Of a stretch of DNA of 33,308 bases, positions 16,696-26,800 are shown one piece after another. Location: positions 1 to 33,308 of the forward strand of contig QJWJ01000108.1 of NCBI GenBank assembly GCA_003235365.1, read 5' to 3'. A program made the translations under genes and the position numbers. Source of the stretch: Deltaproteobacteria bacterium (GTDB lineage: Bacteria > Myxococcota_A > Polyangia > Polyangiales > Polyangiaceae). How positions within the stretch are numbered: the stretch's first letter is position 1; each line of letters begins with the position of its first letter. Under the pieces are notes generated by a model. It was not told the DNA's origin. It searched no databases and saw only the letters and a list, made by a program, of their open reading frames with translations.

Positions 16696-19593
16696 TCACA
16701 GGCAGGTACCGTTGGAGCATTCGACTCCCGAGGGACAGCGCTTGCCACATCCTCCGCAATTGAGCGGATCGATGAGCACGTTGACACAAACACCGTCGCA
16801 CGAGTTCATCCCCGACGGGCACTGACACGCTCCCTGCTGACAGACCGCTCCCACGTCGCAGGCGTTGGCGCACTGCCCACAATGCTGCGCATCGGTATCG
16901 GTGTCGATGCACGCTCCCCCGCAGTCGACCTCGCCGGGATCGCAGGCACATTGGCCATCGATGCAACTCTCCCCCGCTGCACACACATTGCCGCAACTGC
17001 CGCAATTGCGCGGATCGGCCAGGGGATCGATACAGTGGCCATTGCACGCCATCTCGCCGGTCAGGCACGCGCACATCCCGCCGACGCAGGACTGCCCCAC
17101 GGCGCAAACATTCCCACAACTTCCGCAGTTCTTCGGGTCGTTGAGCGGGTCGGCGCAGGTGTCGCCGCAGGCGAGGTACGCGCGGGTGCAACGGCAGACG
17201 CCCCACTGGCAACTCTGCCCCGGACCGCAAATGTTGCCGCACCCCCCGCAGTTAGCGGGATTGAAGAGGAAGTTCACGCAGTCCCCGTCCGGGCATTGCG
17301 TCAGCCCGTCATCGCATTGCTCCTGACAGTTGTTGCGGAAGCAAACCAGGTCAGGTCCGCAGTCGTTTCCGCAACCGCCGCAATTGTCGTGATCGGTACG
17401 GAGGTCGACGCACTTGCCGTCGCAGTACGTCGATCGCGTTGGACACTGGCAAGCACCCGAAATGCAGTACTGCCCCGGTCCGCACGCGCGACCGCAACTG
17501 CCGCAATTGTCGGTGTCGGTCAGCACGTCGACGCACGACGTGCCGCATTCCGTCGAACCGCTCGGACAGCCGCACTCCCCGTTGATGCAACTCTGTCCTT
17601 CGCCACACGCGATCCCGCAGCCACCACAGTTGTCGTCGTCCCAGCCGACATCCACGCATTCGCCGTCGCAGTTGAAGCTACCGCTGGGGCACGCGCACAC
17701 TCCCGCGGAACAGACTTCGCCAGGCGCACAACGCTGCCCACAACCGCCGCAGTTGTTTGGGTCGCTGGCAATGGGCGTGCACGTGCCGCCACAATCGAAG
17801 CTACCCGCAGGACAGACGCACAAGCTCCCTGCGCAGCTCTTGCCACCCTGGCATGGATTGCCACACTGACCGCAGTTCGACGGATCGCTCGCCGTGTCGA
17901 CGCAGCGGCCCCCACACGACTCGGTGCCCGAGGGGCACTGACAAATCCCAGTAACGCATTGCTCCCCGGAGGCGCATGGCATCGCACAAGCCCCGCAATG
18001 CTCCGGATCGGCGCTGGTATCGACGCACGCGCCATCGCACTCGGCCAAAGCCGCTGGGCACTGGTCGACGCAAGCTCCCAGCGCGCAAACCGTACCCACG
18101 GGGCAAGCCGTCCCACACGCGCCGCAGTGGTTCGGATTGCTTTGGAGATCGACACAATCAGCGCCACACGCCGTGCCCGAAGTACACTCGCACCCGGAAT
18201 CGACACATACTGCTCGCGGGCCGCACGCATTGCCGCAGTCGCCGCAATGCAACGGATTGCGATCCAGATCTTGGCACAAACCATCGCACTGCTCCCGTCC
18301 GTCACCGCATTGGCAGGAGCTGTTTGCACAATGCTGATCCGCAGAGCACTGAAGGCCGCACGCGCCGCAGTTGCCCGAACTCGATGCAACATCGAGACAC
18401 TCGTCACCACACGCGGTCAGCGGAACCTGACACTCCTTTTCGCACTGCCCGCGATTGCACACCTCTGCATCGGCACACGCAGTTGCGCAACTGCCGCAGT
18501 GCTCGGCGTCGTTGCCGAGGGAGACACATTGCCCATCGCAACGTGACTCACCGGGTCGGCACGCACACTCACCATTGAGGCATACTTCTGCCGCGTCACA
18601 GCGGACGCCACACGACCCACAGTTCTGAGCGTCGCTGCTGGAATCGACACAGAGACCGTTGCACTCCGTCGTTCCAGCCGGGCAGGCGCACTTGCCGTCG
18701 AAACACGCCATACCGCCACTGCAGCGCTGATCACAGCCCCCGCAATGGTTGCGATCCTCCGCAAGATCCACGCAGCTGAAGTCACATGCCGTGGTGGTGC
18801 CGCTGCATGACGCAACGCACCCGCCCGCCTGGCAGTAGGGAGTCGTGTCCGAGCAACTGTTGCCACAGGTGCCGCAATCGTTGGGGTCGCTGTCCAATAC
18901 GCGACAGGCGCCGTCGCAATCGGTCGTCCCGGACGGGCACTGACATTCGCCTCCGATGCAGGTTTGGCCCGGACCACAGCGCGCTCCGCAGCTCCCACAA
19001 TTGAAGGGATCAGTCGTCGTGTCGACACACGAGCCGTCACACGAAGCCTGCTGCACCAGGGGGCAATGGCAGCCCCCCGCGGCGCACACCTGACCCTCGG
19101 GGCAGGCGTTTCCACACTCGCCGCAGTGACGCCGATCCGTAGCTGCGTCCACGCAAGCGCCATCGCATTGCAGCTGTCCCGCAAAGCAAACCGGCGCGCA
19201 CACTCCGTTCGAGCAAACACCCGAGTTGCACGCCACACCGCATTGACCGCAATGCTCGGCGCTGTTCCCCAGATCGACACACTGATTGCCACAGGCCGCC
19301 AGGTCGTCCACACAGGTGACCAGTTGCCCCATGTCGCCAGGCTGGGCGGGCGCGCCATCGCCAGTCCGGGCACCGAAGTCGGGTCGCGTGGGTCGCGGCA
19401 TCTGCCGCTCCCCGGGGTTCTGCGCGACGTCGGACTCCTCGTCGGGGAACGCGCTCCCTCCGTCGATCAAATGCAGCGTCTCGGGCTCGCAGTGGGTGCC
19501 ACAACCGTCGACCGGGGTTCTTCCGCAACCGGAAACGAGCCCCAACACGATGCCGACGATGAGAACTCCCCAGGCGCAATCCCGACGCATCAT
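16696..19593 (-). CDS. Giant lipoprotein with 21 Stig1-like Cys-rich repeats
   Basis: A 965-residue protein. The signal MMRRDCAWGVLIVGIVLGLVSGC ends in a lipobox. Residues about 25-95 are a disordered acidic and Pro-rich tether. From about residue 100 to the end the protein is made of 21 tandem units of about 40 residues with the pattern CxGxCVDxxxDxxNCGxCGxxCxxGxxCxxGxCxCP, the arrangement of Stig1-like repeats in myxobacterial surface proteins. Roughly 20% of residues are Cys, so the mature protein must be disulphide-bonded outside the cytoplasm. Homologues are sometimes mislabelled as tryptophan synthase alpha chain; nothing here supports that. There is no catalytic domain. A stiff extracellular rod or adhesin is the likely role. 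Repeat number probably varies between strains. Confidence 0.9.
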   Translation of the reverse strand: MMRRDCAWGVLIVGIVLGLVSGCGRTPVDGCGTHCEPETLHLIDGGSAFPDEESDVAQNPGERQMPRPTRPDFGARTGDGAPAQPGDMGQLVTCVDDLAACGNQCVDLGNSAEHCGQCGVACNSGVCSNGVCAPVCFAGQLQCDGACVDAATDRRHCGECGNACPEGQVCAAGGCHCPLVQQASCDGSCVDTTTDPFNCGSCGARCGPGQTCIGGECQCPSGTTDCDGACRVLDSDPNDCGTCGNSCSDTTPYCQAGGCVASCSGTTTACDFSCVDLAEDRNHCGGCDQRCSGGMACFDGKCACPAGTTECNGLCVDSSSDAQNCGSCGVRCDAAEVCLNGECACRPGESRCDGQCVSLGNDAEHCGSCATACADAEVCNRGQCEKECQVPLTACGDECLDVASSSGNCGACGLQCSADQHCANSSCQCGDGREQCDGLCQDLDRNPLHCGDCGNACGPRAVCVDSGCECTSGTACGADCVDLQSNPNHCGACGTACPVGTVCALGACVDQCPAALAECDGACVDTSADPEHCGACAMPCASGEQCVTGICQCPSGTESCGGRCVDTASDPSNCGQCGNPCQGGKSCAGSLCVCPAGSFDCGGTCTPIASDPNNCGGCGQRCAPGEVCSAGVCACPSGSFNCDGECVDVGWDDDNCGGCGIACGEGQSCINGECGCPSGSTECGTSCVDVLTDTDNCGSCGRACGPGQYCISGACQCPTRSTYCDGKCVDLRTDHDNCGGCGNDCGPDLVCFRNNCQEQCDDGLTQCPDGDCVNFLFNPANCGGCGNICGPGQSCQWGVCRCTRAYLACGDTCADPLNDPKNCGSCGNVCAVGQSCVGGMCACLTGEMACNGHCIDPLADPRNCGSCGNVCAAGESCIDGQCACDPGEVDCGGACIDTDTDAQHCGQCANACDVGAVCQQGACQCPSGMNSCDGVCVNVLIDPLNCGGCGKRCPSGVECSNGTCL

Positions 19594-19811
19594 GCGGTGA
19601 TGCGGGGAACCACGGGCTCAGGTCAACCCCAGCCACGAAGTGCGGATGCGCCGCCGAGCCGCTCGTGCGCCACTGTTTCATTTTCTTCGGCTCACTCCAC
19701 GCGCCGAACGCGAGGCGCACACAAACGGCCCTCCAACGGTTCGCGGAACACAAACGTCAACCGCGGACGTGCGGGCCGGGGCGGCTTGTCACGCTTCCGC
19801 ATAGCCCCGGT

Positions 19812-20315
19812 ATGCACCCAGCAGCCGCTCGAAATCTCGTTCTGTATCTCGCCACCGTGGGCCTGTTGACCTTCGTTGCGAAGACATCCGCGCCGGCTCC
19901 GCTTCGCGCAACTGGCATATCGAATGAGCGCTTGCAGATCGCGAACGCTCACTTGGACGCCAATGGAGTGCGGGCAATGGCCCAGCGCTCCACCGGGCTG
20001 GTCGCTGACGACGCCGCAAGGAAGCAACCAGCTGACGAGGCGACTCTCGAAGACGAAACCACCAAGGACGTCGCCGCGTCAGCCGCCAAGCGCCGTCTGC
20101 TGCGCAAAGAAGTCACGCGGGCCGTCGCCAAACAAGCGCGCCGCATCATCGACGCTCACCACCGCGATCCTTTCGGTACCGAAATCCCCTTCGAGGCCGA
20201 CGGCCTCCCGTACATCGCGAGAATCGAACGACACTACCACCCGCCGGGGGGAGAGAAGCGCCCGTGGGGTTACCACGCGGGCGTGTCGGTCTTCGTCGAG
20301 CGCCCGTTGCCGTGA
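19812..20315 (+). CDS. Small exported protein of unknown function
   Basis: This protein has 167 residues from the ATG at 19812; the open frame extends upstream but the signal-like start MHPAAARNLVLYLATVGLLTFVAK favours this site, which has a poor ribosome site. After the signal or anchor come an Ala/Glu-rich region (about 60-100) and a basic helix (KRRLLRKEVTRAVAKQARRII). A short conserved-looking C-terminal segment follows: FGTEIPFEADGLPYIARIERHYHPPGG, then GYHAGVSVFVE. I do not recognise a family. It is divergent from the Stig1-repeat gene and convergent (14 nt) with the next lipoprotein gene. A periplasmic role is likely. Confidence 0.6.
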   Translation: MHPAAARNLVLYLATVGLLTFVAKTSAPAPLRATGISNERLQIANAHLDANGVRAMAQRSTGLVADDAARKQPADEATLEDETTKDVAASAAKRRLLRKEVTRAVAKQARRIIDAHHRDPFGTEIPFEADGLPYIARIERHYHPPGGEKRPWGYHAGVSVFVERPLP

Positions 20316-20329
20316 AGCGGCGGGCACAA

Positions 20330-21826
20330 TCAGGGCGCGACCTTCGGATCCACGCAGCGTTGACCTCGCTGAGTGCAACGCTGCGCCTCCGCACACCCGG
20401 TCGTCAGTGTGCAATCAGCGTCGCTGACGATTTGACACACGCCATCGACGACGCTGCACCAGCCGAGCTCCGCGCATTCGGGCAACATTCGACAGCCTTC
20501 GTCGCTTTCCGCCGAGGTGTGGCACGCGTCAGGCGCCGGCCCGCAGTAACCTTTCTCGTCACAGACCTCCGCACTTTCGCAGCCCTCGACGTTCGGGACG
20601 CACGCGCCGTCCCCCAGCCCGCACCGCCCCTCGGAAGCACACTTCTCCGAGGCCTCGCAATCGGCGGCGCTCTCGGGTTCACAGTCCGACGGTCCGCGGC
20701 CGCAATCGCCTGATGTGCGGCAGCGGTCGGAGGCACGGCAGTCGGCAGCTGTGCCGTATGAACAGGCGCCCGACTCGGTGGCCCGACACACCGCGTACTC
20801 CTTGCACGTCGTGCTCTGCAAGCAATCGGCGTCACTGCCAGCGATGCACTTGCCGTCCAGCACGGAGCAGCGGCCGAACTGCGCACAGTCTGCCGTGCCC
20901 GCGCAGTCTTCGTCGTTCGCGGGCAAGCAGGCTTCGCCGACCAAGGAGCAGTCGCCACGCTCAGCGCAGCCGTCCGATTTGGCACAGTCCGCAGCGTCGC
21001 GCGCAACGCAAACGCCGCCCCCGGCGTAGCAACGACCGCCGTAGGAGCAGGCGTTGGCAACGCGACACTGGCCGTCCTCGCTCGCAACGCACGCGCCCCC
21101 TTCGGCGGCACACAAGCCCTGGCTGGCACAAAGAACCGAGGCGGCGCAGTCCTCGTCGCGAGTCGCAACGCACTGACCGTCTGCATCGCTGCACAGTCCG
21201 TTGCGTGAACACTGGAACGATTCGCGGCAGTCGACCATCGACATCACGCACATGCCGTCTGCCGCTCGGCACCAATTGAGCACCGTGCACACGTCCGACG
21301 GTGCGCAGTCCTCATCGGTCGCAGCAACGCAGCCGCCATCTTGAAGACGGCACAGTCCCGTCTGCCCGCACAGCTGTGAAGCTGCGCAGTGTGCGTCGCT
21401 CCCGGCAACACAACTACCACCCACCAACGCGCAATGGCCCGTCACCGCGCACTCGCTCTCGCATTGCGGATCGGCGGGCACCGCCGGCGTCACGGGTGGC
21501 ACCGACGATGGTTCGGTACCGGTAGCTGGCTGAGGGTCGTCTGATCCCGCATCCACCCTGACGCCCGGCGACGCTGACGGTTTGGACGCCGAGCCCGTCG
21601 GAGATGACGGCTGCCCTGCAACCGGCGATGGCGAACCATCGCGCCCATCGCTCGTCGCTGGCTTGGTCGAAGTGGGCGCGGCCGGCAGATCCGGAGCGCC
21701 GAGGCCGGCATCCGAGCGGTCAGTGCCACTGCTTGCCTCCACGTTTCCGCTTTGCCCCCCGCTGGTGCACGCGACGCCGATGGCGCACGCAAATACAATC
21801 ACTACACCGACGCGTATGACTCTCAT
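20330..21826 (-). CDS. Lipoprotein with fourteen ~27-residue Cys repeats
   Basis: This protein has 498 residues from the ATG at 21826; the further upstream open frame has no signal. The signal MRVIRVGVVIVFACAIGVAC gives a lipobox Cys20. Residues about 21-115 are a Ser/Pro/Asp disordered tether. From about 118 to 490 lie fourteen tandem units of about 27 residues with the pattern CxxSxxCxxxGxCxxxxGxCVAxxDxDC, each with four or five Cys. This resembles small Cys-rich repeats in other myxobacterial lipoproteins but differs from the EECDDGN and Stig1 types elsewhere in the window. No enzyme motif is seen. It is probably a surface-exposed, disulphide-stabilised rod. It is convergent with the small exported protein. 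Confidence 0.85.
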   Translation of the reverse strand: MRVIRVGVVIVFACAIGVACTSGGQSGNVEASSGTDRSDAGLGAPDLPAAPTSTKPATSDGRDGSPSPVAGQPSSPTGSASKPSASPGVRVDAGSDDPQPATGTEPSSVPPVTPAVPADPQCESECAVTGHCALVGGSCVAGSDAHCAASQLCGQTGLCRLQDGGCVAATDEDCAPSDVCTVLNWCRAADGMCVMSMVDCRESFQCSRNGLCSDADGQCVATRDEDCAASVLCASQGLCAAEGGACVASEDGQCRVANACSYGGRCYAGGGVCVARDAADCAKSDGCAERGDCSLVGEACLPANDEDCAGTADCAQFGRCSVLDGKCIAGSDADCLQSTTCKEYAVCRATESGACSYGTAADCRASDRCRTSGDCGRGPSDCEPESAADCEASEKCASEGRCGLGDGACVPNVEGCESAEVCDEKGYCGPAPDACHTSAESDEGCRMLPECAELGWCSVVDGVCQIVSDADCTLTTGCAEAQRCTQRGQRCVDPKVAP

Positions 21827-22153
21827 CGAAACTGACGAGTACCCGGACCGTCGCGCTCTGAGCAGCGGCGACGTCAGTTCCGGCCAGCGCCCCGCGAAGT
21901 GTCGGATGCGTGGCAAATCCCAGCTGAAACCGACGTCGCGACGCGCCGTCAGCGTCGCCCAATCCCCTCTCGAGCGGGCTCTCGAGCGGGGCACGTGCCC
22001 GCCAGGCGACTCGATTGCCCACGGCCAGACGTGCAGCTTCGGACCACGACTTCGCGTCGGAGTCGGAAATCGGCTCTGCTGACCCGGGCCAGCGCGCGTC
22101 TCGTCCGCGCTGAGCCGACACGGTTCACGTTCTTCGAACCTGGGTTGTTGGAC

Positions 22154-22189
22154 TCGAGACGCGGCGTCCCGCGATGCGCCGCGTCTCGA
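22154..22189. terminator. Perfect 13 bp hairpin
   Basis: tcgagacgcggcg (22154-22166) pairs perfectly with cgccgcgtctcga (22177-22189) across a 10-base loop. It lies 144 nt after the stop of the minus-strand gene at 22333. There is no T-tract, so it may be a terminator without a U-run or a structured RNA. Confidence 0.5.
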
Positions 22190-22193
22190 CCCT

Positions 22194-22251
22194 AGAAATG
22201 GGCGAGCACGATAGTCGGGCAGTCTTTCGGGCCCCCGTTTTGTGAGGGCCC
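22194..22251 (+). repeat. Copy A of the ~55 bp dispersed repeat
   Basis: From the ATG at 22198 to the TGA at 22243-22245 this copy matches 41 of 48 bases in copy B (2327-2374, minus strand), and the GGGCCC after the stop is identical. GGGCCC at 22230-22235 and 22246-22251 can pair, giving a 6 bp stem with a 10-base loop. Both copies lie in intergenic DNA. Confidence 0.7.
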
Positions 22252-22322
22252 CAAAAACCGCCGTTGCTTCTCCACGAGCACAATCGGGTTGATCAATTGA
22301 TCACCTGTGGCCGCCACCACGA

Positions 22323-22345
22323 CCCGAACCCTTCAAAGGTTCGGG
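22323..22345 (-). terminator. Hairpin spanning the stop codon of the minus-strand lipoprotein
   Basis: cccgaacc (22323-22330) and ggttcggg (22338-22345) form a perfect 8 bp stem with a 7-base loop that contains the TGA stop of the gene ending at 22333. It may protect the 3' end or act as part of termination; there is no T-tract. Confidence 0.4.
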
Positions 22346-23601
22346 CACTGGGTACCGTTGGTCGCGACGCAATCCATCTTGGCGACCATGTCCGCATCGA
22401 GGTCCGCAAAGGTCGGGATCCCCATCGCCGCGAGCCCGTCAGCGAACGCATCGGCACACATGCCCTCTTCGACGACCATCGCACCGTCGTCAGCAATGCC
22501 GACGTAGGTGCGGTCGATGCTCGCATCCCAGCATTCGACGGCGTCGATGGTGTTGGGCAAGTCGCCTCCCATGATCTTGGCTTCGGCGCGTCCGACGCCG
22601 CGATTGTAGAACGCGGCTCGCAAGCCCAGGGCTTCGGCATGCCCACTTTGCAGATCGTCCGCGGTCGCGTTGTCGAAACACGCTTGCGCGTTGTCGCCAC
22701 AGATGTTCGCGTTCAACGTCCAGTCGACGAAGTCGAGCGAGTTACCGTCGTTGCCGTCGAAGTGGCCGAAGAAGTAGTCGACGTTTGCAACGACCGCATC
22801 AGGCTTGCGCTTCTTCGCCAGAAAATCGCGGAACACGGCGACGTTGAAGCGGAACGAACCCTCATCGTTCTGCCCTTTGCCGAACAACGTGACGAAGCGC
22901 CCCTCGTCCCGCATGGCATCGGGATCGTAGTTGGGGTCGTACGTGGCGTCGAACAGATTGTTGGCTTCGAAGTCCCACAGCGCAACGCCCGCACCGGTAA
23001 CGTCGTCAGCGCCATCGTCCTCGGACTCGGGCGTCCCCGCCCCCCAAATCACGGGAACCGCGGCGTCCAGATCGTTCCCGTCCAGGCGCACCAACGCGTA
23101 GCTGTAGCGAAAATCCGCATCGTCGGCGTTCTTGCGAATGTACACGAGCGATTTGCCATAGCCGTCTTTGTTATCCCAAGGTCCCCACACGAACTCCTGT
23201 TTCTGTGAATCGTAGAGGGTCGGCGGAAACAGCGTAATCGCGCGCAACCCAACGATTAGCAAGACCGCCGGCGTATTGACGACGACGGCACTTCCGGCGG
23301 CGAGCGTTGCCAACGGCGAGGTCCCGGTCAGCGTCAGGGCATTGGGATCTGGCTGCCCTCCCGGCGCGGGCGCTTCGAGCTGCTCCGCAGTCGGGATCAC
23401 GCTGCGATACTCGGCTAGGGTCGCCGTGTCGAAGTCACTGTCGCGGGTACCATCTGGCGAAACGTCGTGAGCCTCATCGCTGCTCGCGCCCGGGCCATTG
23501 TCGGCCACGGCTTCTGCGTCTGGTGAGACGTGTGCCGCGCCGCAGCCGACGAGCGCAAGAGCCAGGGTCACGGGGGTCAAGCATCGCAGTAGGTCGTTCA
23601 T
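22333..23601 (-). CDS. Asp-rich globular lipoprotein of unknown function
   Basis: This protein has 422 residues from the ATG at 23601, with GAGGACTGAAATG giving a well-placed ribosome site. The signal MNDLLRCLTPVTLALALVGC has a clear lipobox (Cys20). Residues 21-80 are a disordered acidic tether. The rest looks like one globular domain with many aromatic and Asp residues: KQEFVWGPWDNKDGYGKSLVYI, WDFEANNLFDATYDPNYDPDA and DYFFGHFDGNDGNSLDFVDW. Four Cys near the C-terminus (ICGDNAQAC, VECWD, MDC, QC) could form disulphides. I recognise no family with certainty. It is likely outer-membrane anchored. Its closest neighbour on the same strand upstream is the SARP regulator, 261 bp away. Confidence 0.8.
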   Translation of the reverse strand: MNDLLRCLTPVTLALALVGCGAAHVSPDAEAVADNGPGASSDEAHDVSPDGTRDSDFDTATLAEYRSVIPTAEQLEAPAPGGQPDPNALTLTGTSPLATLAAGSAVVVNTPAVLLIVGLRAITLFPPTLYDSQKQEFVWGPWDNKDGYGKSLVYIRKNADDADFRYSYALVRLDGNDLDAAVPVIWGAGTPESEDDGADDVTGAGVALWDFEANNLFDATYDPNYDPDAMRDEGRFVTLFGKGQNDEGSFRFNVAVFRDFLAKKRKPDAVVANVDYFFGHFDGNDGNSLDFVDWTLNANICGDNAQACFDNATADDLQSGHAEALGLRAAFYNRGVGRAEAKIMGGDLPNTIDAVECWDASIDRTYVGIADDGAMVVEEGMCADAFADGLAAMGIPTFADLDADMVAKMDCVATNGTQCPNL

Positions 23602-23862
23602 TTCAGTCCTCTTCCTCTCCAAGGTGATTGGCGTTTGCCCACGCCGTACCGCACCCAATGCAGGCGCCGTGCCGATGCACATCTCCAGGGCAACATCCCG
23701 TAATTACAGAGACTCGAACAGGTCAGCTGCCTTCTCGAGTTGCCGCCGTTGACTGCCGCCAACAGCAGCTGAGCGGGTACTGTTGGGTCGCGCCCACAGC
23801 ACGGCTCGCTGCCCCGGGCCCCGTGCCAAACGACCCGAACGTCGTTCACTCAGCGAGGCAGC

Positions 23863-26800
23863 TCACGCCTGCAGCGCCTCGTCCACGCGACGGCTCTCGA
23901 GGCGCATGCCATTGGCGCGCGCGGTCTCGCCGAGCGCCAACAGCGCGCGCTGGATCGTAGCGTCGCGATGCCCACGCTGCCATTGCGAGAGGGTACGCGC
24001 CCACTCGGCAAAGTAGCCGCCCCAACAGACCTCGTGGGGTTGGCTGTAGCGCTCGAGGATGCTGGCGTAGCGCTCGACGCGGTCGAATCGACGCGTTTGC
24101 AGGCACACATCCAGCGCGAAGCGGCAGAACGAGTACAAGCAGTGCGACACGTAGCGCCCCCCGTCCAGCACCTGGTCCGCCTCGTCGAAGAGGCGCGTTC
24201 GCCGTTCATCGTCACTCGCCGACGCCAGCATCGGCCCCAGTAGGTTCAGCGCAGCGAAGGGTACGTCCATCTCAGCGCAACGCTCGTAGATGGCGTCGAG
24301 CTGGCGGTCGGCATCGACGGCTTTGCCCTGGGCTACCTGCGCTTCGACGACGTATGCCGCAGCGGCGACGCCCAAACGATGGCGGCCGGAGCGGCGCGCA
24401 ATGTCGACCACCTGCCGGGCGATCGCTTCACGCTCTCGTGCATCGCTGCACAGGATGGCCCCAAACATCGCGGACGAGCGGGCGACCGCTTCGCCAGACA
24501 AGTCGAGTTCCTCGTGGGCGAGCTGGGCATGGTTCATCATCTCGTTCATCGCGGCCGCAGGACGGTCGAGCATGAACACTCGGATCAGTGACAACATCAC
24601 TCGATTGACGCGAGCGAGTCGAGCCAAACCGAGCTGATCGGCGACGGTTACACAGCGCTCGAAGTGCTGCGTCGCTCGCCGAAGATCGCCCTGAATGTAG
24701 TACGCGTCTCCCAAGCCGCTCAACGCGCGCGCCTCGGCGTTGGCCGAACCCGCCAGTTTTGCGTGTGACAGCGCCTGCTCGTGAGCTTCCAACGAGGCCT
24801 GAGACTGGCCGCTCGGAAACAACACGCTGCCAATCAGGTAGTGAATGTGCGAACGGGTAGCATGGTCATCCGCGGCGGAAGTCTGCTGGGCCGACTCCAG
24901 GGCGCTCAGCGCTTCACCATCACGCGGCGTGCCGCGCAGCGTTTCCGCCAGTGACACGTAGGCGCGAGCGCGTTGAGCGTTGGTCGTGGCAATGGCCAGC
25001 GCGTCACGAGCCGCTTGCTCGGCGGCGTCGCGCTGACCCAAACGGCGCAGCAGGCGTGCCCGCACTCGGGTCAACGTGAATCCGAGACCGGGATCTGCCG
25101 CCAACGCCAAGCCGCGGTCGGCCAGTTCCAGCGCAGCGGAAACGCGCTCCTGAGAGTCGGCTTCCTGGGCGGCCTCCAGATACACCTCCGCGGCTCGCAC
25201 GTCTTCGGCGCGATCGAGGTGCTCCGCCACCAACCCGAGATCGACGTGCCTGACGGCACGGGCGGCTCGAGAGTGCAATTGACGCTTCCTGGCGGGCGGC
25301 AGCGTTTCGTATACCGCATCACGGATCAGCGCGTGAGCGAACATGAACCTGCCACCGGGATTGCGGATCAGCCCAGAGCGCAGCAGCCCGTCGACGGGTA
25401 CGTCTCTCTCGAGTAGCTCACTGAGCGTGCTCAAATCGAACTGCAACCCCAGCACCGAAGCCGCTCCCAACGCCGCGGCCTCGGCGGGCGCCAACTGATC
25501 CACCCGCGTCTGCAGCGCGGCGTGGATCGACTCGGTGAGCTCCGCGGGACGATTGGTGCGCAGCAGCTGCTCGAGAAACAACGGATGGCCCCCGCTGCGC
25601 CCGATCGCCGTCGCGATCAGGTCGGGATCGGTGACGGACAGCTCGCGGGCCAACTCCCGTCCTTCGCTGGGGCTGAACGGTCCCAAGTCCAGACTCGTCA
25701 CCGCATGTCCGCGTAGAGCCCCCAACCAACGCGGGCTTTCGGCGCTGCCGTCCGGCCGCGTCGAAACGAGCACGATCAACGGACTGTGCTGCATCAGATC
25801 CAGCAGGTTGGTGATGGGGTCGAGCGCGGACTCGTCAGCCCAATGCAGATCTTCGATCAAGAGCAGAGTGGCGTGCAGGACGGTCTCGCGCTGCCACAGC
25901 TCGTGCCAGAGCTCGCGCTGCCTCGCCGCTCGGGCTTCGCGCATATCGCGCCCAGCCGCCTCGGTGGAGACCGGTCTGTCGAGGCCGGCGAGTTGCAGCA
26001 GCAGGTTGCGATCCCGAGTGCTCTTCGGCTCGAAGTCAGCGCTACGACCCACTGGACCGGAGTCCGGTTCGGCGCGCCGGCGCAGAACCGCGCGAGTGAG
26101 CTGGGCAACGACGTCGCGTTCACTCTGCGGACCGAAATCCAGCGCCGCCGCGCGGTAGGTTCGATAGCCTTGGCGCTCAGCCAACCACGCGCAATGTTCC
26201 ATCAAGCGCGTCTTGCCGATCCCCGCCTCACCGCGCACGACAATCAGCTGCCCCAACGAGCTCGCCTGACACGCGCTCAGCATCGCCTCCAGGATCGCCG
26301 TTTCTCGCGAGCGCCCGACGAATCGGACCCGCAGTTCATCCGACGGTTCGCAGGGGCGGTCACTCACTTGCCAGACCCTGGCTCGGCCCGCGACCTCCAG
26401 TACTGGCACCAACGTAACACTTCTCGACACGGCACTGTCCTGCAAGCCTTGACGTACGCTCTCGGATACCACGATGGCGCCCGGGTCGGCGCTTGCGGCC
26501 AAGTGCCCCGCTTGGCTGACCGCGTCGCCCACGACCGACACCGCCGCGTCAGTGCGCGTCACCATTGCCTGCGCGTAGGCGATCCCACAAGCGTGACGGC
26601 CCGCGCGTGTCCTGACGATGCGCAGCGCAGCGCAAACGGCCCGCACCACTTCGCTACCCTGTGAACGGCGGGCGCCGAACGTGACGACCATCGCCGTATT
26701 GGTATTTCGCAGAACCAAACCGCCTTGCTCGGCGACGGCATCGAGCAGTTCGCCGTGGGCTTCGTCCGCGGCGTCGGGCGATTCGACGGTGCTGATCGCC

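Larger units (their letters stand above)
21827..22332. other. Intergenic region with hairpins, dispersed repeat and palindrome, 506 bp
   Basis: This lies upstream of the 27-residue-repeat lipoprotein and downstream of the globular lipoprotein, both on the minus strand. It contains a perfect 13 bp stem (22154-22189), repeat copy A (22194-22251), a 14 bp palindrome TGATCAATTGATCA (22290-22303) and a hairpin spanning the stop of the next gene (22323-22345). The first 320 bp show nothing recognisable. Confidence 0.6.

Noticed and set aside
16882..18546. 554-codon plus-strand frame opposite the Stig1-repeat lipoprotein
   Set aside because: It is a mirror of the repetitive Cys codons (Ala/Thr/Arg-rich translation) with no domain and no start signal.
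16696..19593. Tryptophan synthase alpha chain, a label sometimes given to such proteins
   Set aside because: The sequence is a lipoprotein signal plus Cys repeats; no TIM-barrel or catalytic residue is present.
25522..26664. Plus-strand frames opposite the SARP gene
   Set aside because: They are antisense shadows of the AAA and cyclase-like domains, without motifs or start signals.
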